Shown here in pieces: positions 35,084-44,011 of a stretch of DNA of 64,000 nucleotides. The stretch is from Paenibacillus dokdonensis. Its GTDB lineage: Bacteria > Bacillota > Bacilli > Paenibacillales > Paenibacillaceae. Position numbers and translations under genes: made by a program. Below the pieces are notes generated by a model. It was not told the origin of the DNA. It ran no database searches and was given only the letters and a program-made list of their open reading frames with translations. Position 1 is the first letter of the stretch, and the number at the start of each line of letters is the position of its first letter. The stretch is taken from contig NZ_STGQ01000001.1 in the NCBI RefSeq assembly GCF_004916975.1, positions 892,993-956,992 of the forward strand. Reading direction: 5' to 3'.

Positions 35084-36088
35084 ATGAAGCCAACAATTAG
35101 AGATGTTGCCAAAATGGCGGAGGTATCCATCAGCACCGTATCGCGGGTAATGAATGCGCCTGAATCGGTCATCGAGAGCAAGCGGGTTCGCGTTTTGGAG
35201 GCAATTGAGAAGCTTCAATACCAGCCTAACTCGTTTGCGCGCGGGCTGATTTACAAGAAATCCTTTACCCTGGGACTGCTAATTCCGGATATCGAGAATT
35301 TTTACTACACCGGAATTATCCGGGGGATGCAGGATGCGTGCATTAAGCTGGGGTACAGTTTGATGATCTGCAACACCGACAGGGACAAAAACAGGCTTCT
35401 CTCGTACATTGATGCATTTCATGAGAAGCAGGTGGATGGAATTGTGTTTGCAAGCGACGTTATGTTTCCGGAATACTACGAGAAGCTGGTCCGTTGCAGA
35501 ATTCCATTCGTGCTTCTGTCGACGCATTCCGATGAGTACGACGTTCCAAGCGTGGAGATTGATGATGAAGCAGCGGCGTACGATGCGGTGAAATTTCTGA
35601 TTGATCTCGGTCACGAGGATATTGGAATGATCGGCTTCAATCATGAAAACTCCATTTCCGGACCGCCCCGGTACCAGGGCTTCATCAGAGCTTTGAGCGA
35701 GGCCGGGCTTGAGCATAACGGGAATAAAGTCAAGAATGCTACCCACAGATTCGAGCATGCTTACCATGCGGCTCATGAGTTATTTACCGAACACCCTGAG
35801 CTGACAGCCGTATTTTGTGTCGCAGATGAATTCGCCATGGGGGTGATTTCCTACCTGAAGGATCGCAATGTTCTGGTTCCGGGTCAAGTATCGGTTGTCG
35901 GCTTTGACAACTTGCGAGTTGCGAATATGTTCATTCCGAAGCTGACGACAATTGCCCAACCGATGTATGATATGGGATACCGTGCGGCAGAAAAGCTGCA
36001 TGAATGGATGACGACAGGTTCTGTCGAGGTTCTAAGGGAGCGAATGTCGCATAAATTGATTGTCAGGGAGTCCTCGCGTCAAAGATGA
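35084..36088 (+). CDS. LacI-family regulator of the alpha-glucoside cluster
   Basis: The 334-residue protein starts with the LacI HTH (TIRDVAKMAEVSISTVSRVMN), a hinge (QPNSFARGLIYKKS) and an effector domain ending VGFDNLRVANMFIPKLTTIAQP. It heads a cluster of an ABC importer and a GH65 phosphorylase. Related operator-like sites lie on both sides of it (34994, 35051, 36109, 36221). It probably represses the cluster until an alpha-glucoside appears; this role is inferred from position. Confidence 0.92.
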   Translation: MKPTIRDVAKMAEVSISTVSRVMNAPESVIESKRVRVLEAIEKLQYQPNSFARGLIYKKSFTLGLLIPDIENFYYTGIIRGMQDACIKLGYSLMICNTDRDKNRLLSYIDAFHEKQVDGIVFASDVMFPEYYEKLVRCRIPFVLLSTHSDEYDVPSVEIDDEAAAYDAVKFLIDLGHEDIGMIGFNHENSISGPPRYQGFIRALSEAGLEHNGNKVKNATHRFEHAYHAAHELFTEHPELTAVFCVADEFAMGVISYLKDRNVLVPGQVSVVGFDNLRVANMFIPKLTTIAQPMYDMGYRAAEKLHEWMTTGSVEVLRERMSHKLIVRESSRQR

Positions 36089-36108
36089 GGGGTTCATTTC
36101 CGGTAATT

Positions 36109-36122
36109 TGAAAAGCTTTTCA
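36109..36122. promoter_or_regulatory. LacI-type operator palindrome
   Basis: TGAAAAGCTTTTCA is a perfect 14-bp palindrome between the LacI gene and the binding-protein gene. A related TGAAAACGCT half-site lies at 36221-36230. Confidence 0.7.
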
Positions 36123-36354
36123 GAATTTGTCCGATGGTTTGCTTAGCAGCAGCTATGGGTAATGAATTAAATTCATATAACAACAAGAAATCAAACTTAT
36201 ATATCATCTTAGCCTGTTTTTGAAAACGCTGTATTTTGAATAAAATCTTGATTCTGTAAGGAGGTGATCCGCACACCCGCTGAAACCGTTGATTGGTGTT
36301 TGTTGGGACGAAATGAACTTTTTTAATCATTATAAAAAAAGGGGATGTATTTGT

Positions 36355-37767
36355 ATGACAAAAGCACGCAAAGTCAGAACATCATTGCTGCTCTCGCTGT
36401 GCCTGTCCTTTACCATGATGCTCAGCGCTTGCGGCGGATCGGGTGATGCAGGTCCTACGAAGGAGCCTGCTGCTTCCGGCGGCGACACCAAAGAAATAAC
36501 TGCGACAACCACACCGGCCGATGACAATGCCGGCTCTCCGCTGGAACTCGCTATGCAAGGCAAGTATAAAGGTACCAAAGTAACGATGTTTGGTCCATTC
36601 GTGGATGCCGACCAGAAGAAATTCGAGGACAGCATTAAGGAGTTTGAAGATAAGACCGGGATTGATATTCAATATGAAGGCTCCAAGGAATTCGAAGCGA
36701 CAATCAACGTACGCGTGGATGGCGGAAGCGCTCCGGATATCGCCGACTTCCCGCAGCCGGGTCTGCTGGCTTCCATCGCCAAGACCGGGAAAGTTGTGGA
36801 TCTGACCAAGGTTCTGGATCAGGATAAACTGAAGAAAAACTACAACCAGAGCTGGCTCGACATGGGTACGATGGACGGCAAGGACGGCAAAATTATGGCC
36901 GGCATCTGGAACCGCAGCAACGTGAAGAGTCTGGTATGGTATCCGAAAAAGCAATTTGATGAGGCCGGTTATAAAGTGCCCGAAACCTGGGATGACATGA
37001 TGGGTCTGACCGAGCAAATCGCCAAGGACGGCGATCCTGCCTGGGCCATCGGCATTGAGAGCGGTGCGGCAACAGGCTGGCCTGCAACCGACTGGGTTGA
37101 AAACATCATGCTGCGTACCACAACACCTGAGAACTATGACAAATGGGTAAAAGGCGAGCTTCCTTTTACATCGCCTGAAGTGAAAAATGCGGTTGAAATC
37201 ATGTCCAAGATCTGGATGAACAAGGACTATGTATACGGTGGAACCAAGTCGATCGTAACGACTGCTTTCGGTGATGCGCCTAAGCCAATGTTCGATAATC
37301 CTCCGAAGGCCTGGTTCAACCTGACGGGCAACTTCATTACAAGCTTCTTCCCTGAAACAGCGAAGGTGGATCAGGACTATGACTGGTTCTACCTGCCGTC
37401 CATTGATGAGAAGTATGGTAAGCCTGTACTGGTAGCCGGCGACATTTATGCTATGTTTAATGACCGCCCAGAGGTTCGTGCAGTCATGGAATTCTTCACT
37501 ACAGGTGAATCCATTAAGAAGTGGGTACAATCCGGTGGTGTCATCGCACCAATGAATGATGCATCGCTTGACTGGTACAATTCCGAATCCGACAAACGGA
37601 TGGCGAAGCTGGTTCAGGACGCTACAACGCTCCGCTTTGACGGCTCCGATCTGATGCCGGGTAAAGTCGGCGCAGGTTCCTTCTGGAAAGGCATGACTGA
37701 CTATGTCAGTGGAACGGTGAAGCTGGACGATGCGCTGCAGCAGATTCAAAAAGGCTGGGATAACTAA
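36355..37767 (+). CDS. Alpha-glucoside ABC transporter solute-binding lipoprotein
   Basis: The ATG at 36355 has AAAGGGG upstream and is followed by a lipoprotein signal with lipobox LSAC; in-frame upstream starts lack this. The 470-residue product has a family 1 solute-binding fold (TKVTMFGPFVDADQKKFEDS, APDIADFPQPG, MAGIWNRSNVKSLVWYPKK). It resembles AglE-type alpha-glucoside binding proteins. It is separated from the permease genes by a strong hairpin, which would keep binding protein in excess over permeases. The LacI gene upstream is the likely regulator. Confidence 0.88.
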   Translation: MTKARKVRTSLLLSLCLSFTMMLSACGGSGDAGPTKEPAASGGDTKEITATTTPADDNAGSPLELAMQGKYKGTKVTMFGPFVDADQKKFEDSIKEFEDKTGIDIQYEGSKEFEATINVRVDGGSAPDIADFPQPGLLASIAKTGKVVDLTKVLDQDKLKKNYNQSWLDMGTMDGKDGKIMAGIWNRSNVKSLVWYPKKQFDEAGYKVPETWDDMMGLTEQIAKDGDPAWAIGIESGAATGWPATDWVENIMLRTTTPENYDKWVKGELPFTSPEVKNAVEIMSKIWMNKDYVYGGTKSIVTTAFGDAPKPMFDNPPKAWFNLTGNFITSFFPETAKVDQDYDWFYLPSIDEKYGKPVLVAGDIYAMFNDRPEVRAVMEFFTTGESIKKWVQSGGVIAPMNDASLDWYNSESDKRMAKLVQDATTLRFDGSDLMPGKVGAGSFWKGMTDYVSGTVKLDDALQQIQKGWDN

Positions 37768-37800
37768 GCGAAGTTATTGAATTGATTTTATAGGCTGAGA

Positions 37801-37838
37801 AAGGGGCAGTGCCGAGAACCTGCACTGCCCCTTTTTTT
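37801..37838 (+). terminator. Intercistronic terminator/attenuator
   Basis: AAGGGGCAGTGC and GCACTGCCCCTT form a perfect 12-bp stem with a 9-nt loop and a T run, between the binding-protein gene and the permease genes of the same system. Partial read-through is expected. Confidence 0.9.
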
Positions 37839-37864
37839 CAGATATTGAAGGGTAGGGATTACCT

Positions 37865-38947
37865 ATGGATACACAAGCCAAAACCAAATCCGGTTTCAAA
37901 GCGGTGTTGATCTTTCTCGTTGTGCTGCTGTTTAACCTTATCGTTCATGGAGCAATCTTCATGTTCTTCCGGGATTCCACGCTCAATCCGCTGCTGACAG
38001 CGCTGGCTGCGGTCATATGGGGAGTTGTGGGCGTTTATTTTCTGTATCTCTCATTCAGCTGGGCTGTGGAACAATTTCCGCAGCAGATCAGCCGAAAGAT
38101 TCTTCCTTATATTTTTATTGGGCCGGCTGTTCTTTTGCTTGGCTGGCTGTTGGTACTGCCTGCGCTGCGGACATTATATTTGAGTTTCTTCAATGCATCT
38201 TCTGATAAGTTCGTCGGTCTTGGGAACTATCTTGCAATCTTCAGCGACCGGCTGCTCGCGACTGCTCTGCGCAACAACCTGCTGTGGGTTTTCGTCGGTA
38301 CACTGGCTTGTGTGGCTTTCGGGCTGCTGATTGCCATTCTTGCAGACCGGAGCAGTTATGAGCGGATCGCAAAATCCATCATTTTCATGCCGATGGCCAT
38401 TTCGTTCGTGGCCGCTGGCGTCATTTGGAAGTTCGTGTACTATTACCAGCCTGGAACCGAGCAGATTGGCCTGCTGAATGCAATCGTCATTGCACTCGGA
38501 GGAGAACCGCAGGCCTGGGTGACCATGCTGCAGCCGTGGAACAATTTTTTTCTCATATTGATTTTAATTTGGATGCAAACAGGCTTTGCGATGGTCATTT
38601 TCTCGGCGGCAATCAAGGGCGTTCCGGAGGATATTCTGGAGGCTGCACGAGTTGACGGCGCCGGAGAAATCCGTATCTTTTTCCGTATTATCATACCGTT
38701 TATTTCGACGACATTGCTGACCGTTACCACAACGATAATTGTATTCACGCTGAAAATATTCGACGTCGTTATGGTCATGACGGGCGGCCAGTACGACACC
38801 GAGGTTGTCGCGACACAATTCTACCGGCAGTTCTTCATGTACCGCAACTTTGGGTACGGCTCCACGCTGGCGATTGTGCTGCTGATTGCGGTCCTGCCTG
38901 TGATCTATTTTAATCTTCGTCAAATCCGCAAGCAGGGGGGATTCTAA
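37865..38947 (+). CDS. Alpha-glucoside ABC permease (AglF-like)
   Basis: The 360-residue protein has two extra N-terminal membrane segments before the usual six and an EAA loop (EAARVDGAGEIRIFFRIIIP, about residue 260). A GGTAGGGA-type site precedes the ATG. The stop overlaps the next start by one base (TAATG). It forms the channel with the permease at 38947. The likely cargo is a disaccharide cleaved by the downstream GH65 enzyme. Confidence 0.9.
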   Translation: MDTQAKTKSGFKAVLIFLVVLLFNLIVHGAIFMFFRDSTLNPLLTALAAVIWGVVGVYFLYLSFSWAVEQFPQQISRKILPYIFIGPAVLLLGWLLVLPALRTLYLSFFNASSDKFVGLGNYLAIFSDRLLATALRNNLLWVFVGTLACVAFGLLIAILADRSSYERIAKSIIFMPMAISFVAAGVIWKFVYYYQPGTEQIGLLNAIVIALGGEPQAWVTMLQPWNNFFLILILIWMQTGFAMVIFSAAIKGVPEDILEAARVDGAGEIRIFFRIIIPFISTTLLTVTTTIIVFTLKIFDVVMVMTGGQYDTEVVATQFYRQFFMYRNFGYGSTLAIVLLIAVLPVIYFNLRQIRKQGGF

Positions 38948-40038
38948 TGGCCGGAAGAAAAAGAAAAAAAGGGAAAAAGTGGATCGTAAATCTTGTATTG
39001 GGCGTCATTTGCTTGATATGGCTGATACCGACTGTAGGATTGCTGGTTTCATCCTTCAGGCCTGCTGCAGATATACTGCAGACCGGTTGGTGGAAAGTAT
39101 TTCCTCATCAGGAATGGAAGGCAGCGGATACGATCAAGCTGTCCAAGGATGTTGATTTGCGCCAGCCGATCGAGGTGAAGGGCAAGACGTATACCGATGA
39201 TCAGCTGAAAGCCGGCGTGAAGGCGGGGGATGACCGCCTGATCTGGGAAAATCGCAGAAACCGGGAGATTAGTGTACAAGAGCAAGGCTGGGTTGCCAGC
39301 TCCACGCTGACGCTGGACAACTACAAGAATGTGATCTCGGGTAAGGAATACACGCTGAAAGGGGCAGACGGCAGCGAAACAAAGGAAAAGGGCACAGGTC
39401 TCTCGCAAGCTTTCTGGAACACGCTGACCATTGCTATACCGGCCACGGTCATTCCGATATTGATCGCATCCTTTGCCGCTTATGCTTTTGCTTGGCTTCG
39501 TTTTCCGGGAAGAAAAACATTATTCGTCGTTATTATTGCGATGCTGGTCGTTCCACTTCAGGTTGCACTGATTCCGGTGCTCAAAGATTTTACTTCGCTT
39601 GGACTGAACGGAAGTTATCTTGGCATTTGGCTAGCACACTCAGCTTTTGGACTGCCGCTGGTCACTTATTTTATGTATAACTTTATCAGCCAGCTGCCGA
39701 AGGATCTGTTCGAGTCTGCCTTTATGGACGGAGCTAGCCATTTTACCATCTTCAGTAAATTGATTTTACCGCTTTCGGTGCCAGCGTTAGCTTCCATCGG
39801 GATCTTCCAGTTCCTGTGGGTATGGAATGATTACCTGGTATCCCTGATCTTTATCGGCAACCAGCCTGGCGTGCAGGTCATGTCGATGAAAATTGCCGAT
39901 CTCGTGGGTTCGCGCGGAAACGACTGGCATTTGCTCACATCCGCTGCATTTATCTCCATGCTGATGCCGCTCGCTATTTTCTTCCTGCTGCAAAAGTATT
40001 TTGTCAGAGGATTGATGGGTGGATCGGTCAAAGGTTAA
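38947..40038 (+). CDS. Alpha-glucoside ABC permease (AglG-like) with large extracytoplasmic insert
   Basis: The 363-residue protein has one N-terminal membrane segment, then a hydrophilic insert (about residues 36-153), then the remaining five segments with the EAA loop (ESAFMDGASHFTIFSKLILP). The insert lies where most sugar permeases have a short first loop. From memory, such inserts also occur in AglG-type subunits. It couples to the AglF-like permease. No ATP-binding subunit is encoded in the cluster, so a shared ATPase such as MsmX is expected elsewhere. Confidence 0.9.
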   Translation: MAGRKRKKGKKWIVNLVLGVICLIWLIPTVGLLVSSFRPAADILQTGWWKVFPHQEWKAADTIKLSKDVDLRQPIEVKGKTYTDDQLKAGVKAGDDRLIWENRRNREISVQEQGWVASSTLTLDNYKNVISGKEYTLKGADGSETKEKGTGLSQAFWNTLTIAIPATVIPILIASFAAYAFAWLRFPGRKTLFVVIIAMLVVPLQVALIPVLKDFTSLGLNGSYLGIWLAHSAFGLPLVTYFMYNFISQLPKDLFESAFMDGASHFTIFSKLILPLSVPALASIGIFQFLWVWNDYLVSLIFIGNQPGVQVMSMKIADLVGSRGNDWHLLTSAAFISMLMPLAIFFLLQKYFVRGLMGGSVKG

Positions 40039-40087
40039 TACCTGCGCTCCATATAAAGTGCCCTTTTTAGATAGGAGGACAAGACAG

Positions 40088-42430
40088 ATGAAAATGAAAG
40101 CATACCAGCGTCCAGAGGCAATGTATCCTTACCAGGCGTGGAGCCTGGCTGAGGAAGCCTATGATGATGAAAATAATCAAAGAAGTGAGAGCGTATTCGC
40201 ACTGGGGAATGGATATATCGGAATGCGCGGCAATTTCGAGGAAGGTTACCAGGGGGAAAAGGGCAAATCCGTCACAGGCAATTACATCAACGGATTTTAC
40301 GATTCCAAACCGATTGTTTATCCAGAAGGAGCCTACGGCTTTCCTTCCCGGAATCAATCCATGCTGAACGTGACCAATGCACAGCGTATTGGGGTGCTGG
40401 TTGGGAACGATCCCTTTCATCTTCACTCGGGAAACGTGATCTTGTATAAGCGGGAATTGGATATGAAGCGGGGCTTCCTGCAGCGGCAGGTGGAATGGGA
40501 GTCCCCTTCAGGAGGGCATGTGCTGCTAAGCTTCAAGCGCCTGGTTTCACTGCCGCTTAAGCATTTGGCTGCGATACAGGTCGAAATCGAATCTATCAGC
40601 TATACGGGGGATATCCGCCTGAACTCTATCATGGACGGGAAAATCGAGGAAGCAGAAGTAACAGATGATCCTCGTCTTGGTTCTGGAGGCGGTGAGCCAA
40701 GTCTAATCCTGGAACAGCTGGCGCATGCCAGTGATTTGTCACTACTGAAGCAGCGTACCCGTCATACCGGCTTTGAGCTGCTTACCGCCATCAGTCACCA
40801 GTTAGCGGGTGCAGCCTTTGATAGCGAAAATGTGATGGGCGAGGAAGAAATCGGAACCAGCTACACAGTCAAACTGGCACCTGGTGAAAAAGTATCCTTA
40901 ACCAAGTATATTTCTTATCACACCTCAAGGGATGAGGCAGGCGAGGAGCTGGAGAAGCTGGCTGCCGAGACACATCTTTTGGCATCCAGTCTGGGCTTTG
41001 AGAGACTTTTGGCCGAGCAGGAGAAGTATTTGGACGCCTTCTGGCAGCATGCCGATGTGGAAATCGAGGGTGATCCCGCGCTTCAGCAGGGAATCCGCTT
41101 TAATGCCTTCCAGCTGCTGCAGTCGGTGGGACGTGACGGTAAGACGAACATCGGGGCCAAGGGTTTGACCGGCGAAGGATATGAAGGGCATTATTTCTGG
41201 GATACGGAAATGTATATGATGCCGTTCTTCACTTACACCCAGCCTCAGATCGCCCGTTCGCTTATGGAATTTCGTTATGCCACGCTGGATAAAGCGCGCA
41301 ACCGCGCGGCCGTGATGTCCCAAAAAGGGGCGCTGTATCCGTGGCGTACGATTGATGGTGAGGAGAATTCGGCTTATTTCCCTGCGGGAACGGCACAAAT
41401 GCATATCAATGCGGATGTCGCGTACGCGATCAGACAGTACGTTCAGGCCACGGGAGATGAAGAGTTCCTGGTGAGCAAGGGAGCTGAAATCCTGTTTGAG
41501 ACTTCAAGATTCTGGTTTGATCTTGGCTACTTCAATGATGCCAGGGATGGAGCCTTCTGCATCGATGGTGTCACGGGCCCGGATGAGTATACAGCCATCG
41601 TCAATAACAATACCTACACGAACCTGATGGTGCAAAGCCAGCTAAGATATGCAGCAGAAACAGCAAATCTTCTGCGCCGCGACTATCCGGCAGAGTATGA
41701 GCGAATCCAGCAGGCCATCGGCCTGAAGGAAGCCGAAATGGATGACTGGCAAGAAGCCGCCTCACGCATGTTTGTGCCTTATGATGAACGGCTACGGATT
41801 TACGCGCAGGATGATACCTTTTTAATGAAGAAAAAATGGGATTTTGAAAATACACCGGATGACAAGTATCCGCTGCTGCTTCATTATCATCCGCTCGTCA
41901 TTTACCGGCATCAGGTGCTTAAACAGGCGGATACGGTCATGGTGATGTTCCTGCTCAGCGAGCTGTTCACTCTGGAGGAGAAGATCAGGAACTACCAATA
42001 TTACGAACCGCTGACCACCCATGATTCATCGCTGTCTCCTTGCATACACAGCATTGTATGTGCGGAAATAGGTGATCTGGAGGACGCATATGCCTACTTC
42101 GACCGGACCGTACGGATGGATCTGGATGACATTAATCGTAATGCCAAGGACGGCTTGCATACCGCCGCGATGGCAGGCTCATGGATGTCGATCGTCCATG
42201 GCTTTGCAGGCATGCGTCTGACGGATGGCTCGCTCAGCTTTAGTCCTGTGCTTCCGGCGCAGTGGGATAGCTGCAGCTTCAAAGTGACGTTCCGAGGGCA
42301 GCTGCTCAAGGTCAGCATGGGACGGCAGAAGACAAGCTACACGCTTCTTTCAGAGGGCTCCGTTTCGTTCAAGCACAAAGGAGAAGTGATAACCTTATCA
42401 GCGAAGGAAACTATCGAAATCGGATCCTAG
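40088..42430 (+). CDS. Glycoside hydrolase family 65 phosphorylase
   Basis: AGGAGG (40073-40078) fixes the ATG at 40088, giving 780 residues, the usual GH65 size. Features are the N-terminal RSESVFALGNGYIGMRGNFEE, GYEGHYFWDTEMYMMPFF in the (alpha/alpha)6 barrel, and the general-acid Glu500 in VTGPDEYTAIVNNN. GH65 enzymes phosphorolyse alpha-linked disaccharides to beta-glucose 1-phosphate plus a sugar. The loop YPWRTIDGEENSAYFPAGT looks more like the nigerose, kojibiose or trehalose-6-phosphate type than classical maltose phosphorylase, but this is from memory. It follows the importer by 50 bp. No beta-phosphoglucomutase gene is adjacent. Confidence 0.92.
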   Translation: MKMKAYQRPEAMYPYQAWSLAEEAYDDENNQRSESVFALGNGYIGMRGNFEEGYQGEKGKSVTGNYINGFYDSKPIVYPEGAYGFPSRNQSMLNVTNAQRIGVLVGNDPFHLHSGNVILYKRELDMKRGFLQRQVEWESPSGGHVLLSFKRLVSLPLKHLAAIQVEIESISYTGDIRLNSIMDGKIEEAEVTDDPRLGSGGGEPSLILEQLAHASDLSLLKQRTRHTGFELLTAISHQLAGAAFDSENVMGEEEIGTSYTVKLAPGEKVSLTKYISYHTSRDEAGEELEKLAAETHLLASSLGFERLLAEQEKYLDAFWQHADVEIEGDPALQQGIRFNAFQLLQSVGRDGKTNIGAKGLTGEGYEGHYFWDTEMYMMPFFTYTQPQIARSLMEFRYATLDKARNRAAVMSQKGALYPWRTIDGEENSAYFPAGTAQMHINADVAYAIRQYVQATGDEEFLVSKGAEILFETSRFWFDLGYFNDARDGAFCIDGVTGPDEYTAIVNNNTYTNLMVQSQLRYAAETANLLRRDYPAEYERIQQAIGLKEAEMDDWQEAASRMFVPYDERLRIYAQDDTFLMKKKWDFENTPDDKYPLLLHYHPLVIYRHQVLKQADTVMVMFLLSELFTLEEKIRNYQYYEPLTTHDSSLSPCIHSIVCAEIGDLEDAYAYFDRTVRMDLDDINRNAKDGLHTAAMAGSWMSIVHGFAGMRLTDGSLSFSPVLPAQWDSCSFKVTFRGQLLKVSMGRQKTSYTLLSEGSVSFKHKGEVITLSAKETIEIGS

Positions 42431-42454
42431 ATCACGTGTTAGAAAGTAGATCAG

Positions 42455-42518
42455 AACGGCATAGCCAATCATGCGGCAATAACGCAGTCAGTCATGAACA
42501 GGCTTATGCCGTTTTTTT
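42455..42518 (+). terminator. Terminator of the alpha-glucoside cluster
   Basis: AACGGCATA-GCC (from 42455) pairs with GGC-T-TATGCCGTT (42501-42512), closing a large loop, followed by a T run. Confidence 0.75.
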
Positions 42519-42568
42519 CGAGCCGAAGGGGCCGTTTTTAATCTCTGAAATTTTTTTCGTGAAAATGC

Positions 42569-42598
42569 TTGACGCTAACTAGCTTGCCATGGTAAGAT
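42569..42598 (+). promoter_or_regulatory. tRNA-Leu promoter
   Basis: TTGACG (42569-42574) and TAAGAT (42593-42598) are separated by 18 bp and lie 50 bp before the tRNA gene. Confidence 0.7.
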
Positions 42599-42647
42599 CT
42601 ATCTTGTCGCCGCGAAAGAATACTTTCGCAAAGACATTCGCCGATAT

Positions 42648-42731
<84 letters not shown>

Positions 42732-42748
42732 TAATATGATTTACAAGA

Positions 42749-42779
42749 CTGTCGTATCCAATAGGATACGGCAGTTTTT
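42749..42779 (+). terminator. tRNA-Leu terminator
   Basis: CGTATCC and GGATACG form a stem around AATA, extended by CTG/CAG with a mismatch, then five T residues. Confidence 0.9.
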
Positions 42780-42857
42780 GTTATTATACATAGAACTTGT
42801 ATGAGAGGAGCCCGAACAAGCTCACGGCTGTTTTGTAAACATAGTCATAAAACAAAC

Positions 42858-42900
42858 GGGGCATCTCTTCAGGATCTAAGTGATCTGATGAGAATGCCCC
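42858..42900 (-). terminator. Terminator of the LysR gene (minus strand)
   Basis: GGGGCAT (42858-42864) pairs with ATGCCCC (42894-42900) with an extended inner stem that includes the LysR stop codon. On the minus strand it is followed by GTTTGTTTT. Confidence 0.75.
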
Positions 42901-43814
42901 TTATTTGTGGAATCGTTTGTTACAAATTGACGCACATATTGTTTGAACTGTTCCCGGAGCGGAGAGCGCGGCTGGTCTTCTGCATACGCGAGTACACCAA
43001 GCACAGCCGGTTCGGCTTGTCCGGGCAGCGGCAGCGACTTAAGGGCTGCGGTTGCGAGTTCCTGCTGTATGCCAGATACCGGGAAGATACTGATAAAATC
43101 ACCGGACTGTACAATGCTTTTAATAATCTCCGGAGAATCGGAGACCGCCCGCTCCCACAGATGAATGTTGCATGCAGCTGCATAGGAGCGTGCATACTCC
43201 ATCATAAACGATCCTTCGCCATGCTGAACGAAAAACTGCTGGGCTATCAGCTGCTGCGTCAGCGATTTGAGACCGGCAAAGGCATGCGTTTCGGAAAAAA
43301 TTACGGCGATATCTTCTTTTATAATCGTTTCTTCGGTTAATGCTTTTACCGTATCCGTTGAGGAATGCCCTGAGTAATAGAAAGCCAAATCGATTTCCTG
43401 GCCCAGCAGCAGCTCCCGAATCCTACGGGTAGGCTTAATGCTGAGCTCGATCTGAATGCCCGGATACTGGCTGCAGAAGCCGCTAACCAGAGGGGGAAGG
43501 ATATAGGTGCCCATCATGCTGTCTGCCCCGATATGCAGGTGCCCCTTGTTCAGATCCGTGTAATCCTGTACGGCTTTTCTGGCCTCAGCAGCCATGGCAG
43601 TCATCTTGACTGCGTAAGGATACAACGCTTTGCCGGCCTCCGTTAACAAAATTCTGCCTCTTTTTGCCTCAAACAGCGCGACTCCGAGATCTTCCTCCAG
43701 GCTTTTCATATGAAAGGTAACGGTGGGCTGCTTCATATCCAGTTCTCTTGCCACATCCGTGACCTTTTTTAGCTTCTCTATTAATACAAGAATCTGTAGT
43801 TTTAACAAATTCAA
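42876..43814 (-). CDS. LysR-family regulator divergent from pstSCAB
   Basis: The 312-residue protein has an N-terminal HTH (LILVLIEKLKKVTDVARELDMKQPTVTFHMKSLE, slightly variant start) and a LysR effector domain (GHLHIGADSMMGTYILPPLV, DLAFYYSG). GAGGGAATAT precedes the ATG on the minus strand. It is divergent from pstS with 197 bp between, holding two palindromes. That suggests it may regulate phosphate uptake or itself. Such a link is not standard, since pst is normally under PhoP/PhoR. Confidence 0.9.
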   Translation of the reverse strand: MNLLKLQILVLIEKLKKVTDVARELDMKQPTVTFHMKSLEEDLGVALFEAKRGRILLTEAGKALYPYAVKMTAMAAEARKAVQDYTDLNKGHLHIGADSMMGTYILPPLVSGFCSQYPGIQIELSIKPTRRIRELLLGQEIDLAFYYSGHSSTDTVKALTEETIIKEDIAVIFSETHAFAGLKSLTQQLIAQQFFVQHGEGSFMMEYARSYAAACNIHLWERAVSDSPEIIKSIVQSGDFISIFPVSGIQQELATAALKSLPLPGQAEPAVLGVLAYAEDQPRSPLREQFKQYVRQFVTNDSTNKGHSHQIT

Positions 43815-43865
43815 TGATATTCCCTCCCCAAATCACGTCCTACAACCCAATTATAGAATTAATCT

Positions 43866-43948
43866 ATGTTTATATAAACATTTTGTATAGAATTTTATTT
43901 TTCAGTTTACAAAACCCGTCATTTTACAAAATGATAGAGAACTACAAT
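43866..43948 (+). promoter_or_regulatory. LysR/pst intergenic regulatory region
   Basis: ATGTTTATATAAACAT (43866-43881) is a perfect 16-bp palindrome. TCATTTT-AC-AAAATGA (43919-43934) is a second dyad. TTTACA occurs at 43906 and 43923, resembling PhoP half-sites but with 17-bp rather than 11-bp spacing. TACAAT at 43943-43948 is a plausible -10 for pstS, without a -35, as expected for an activated promoter. Confidence 0.5.
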
Positions 43949-44011
43949 GAATTTGTCGGTAACGTAATAGAGTTGCCATGACAAACACAGAACAGGGGGA
44001 AACAAAAGATT

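Noticed and set aside
36382..37749. 455-codon minus-strand frame opposite the solute-binding protein gene
   Set aside because: The plus-strand protein has a lipobox and clear family motifs. The minus-strand frame has no start signal or recognisable domain.
42801..43340. 179-codon plus-strand frame over the LysR gene
   Set aside because: It lies opposite a clear LysR coding frame and includes the LysR terminator.
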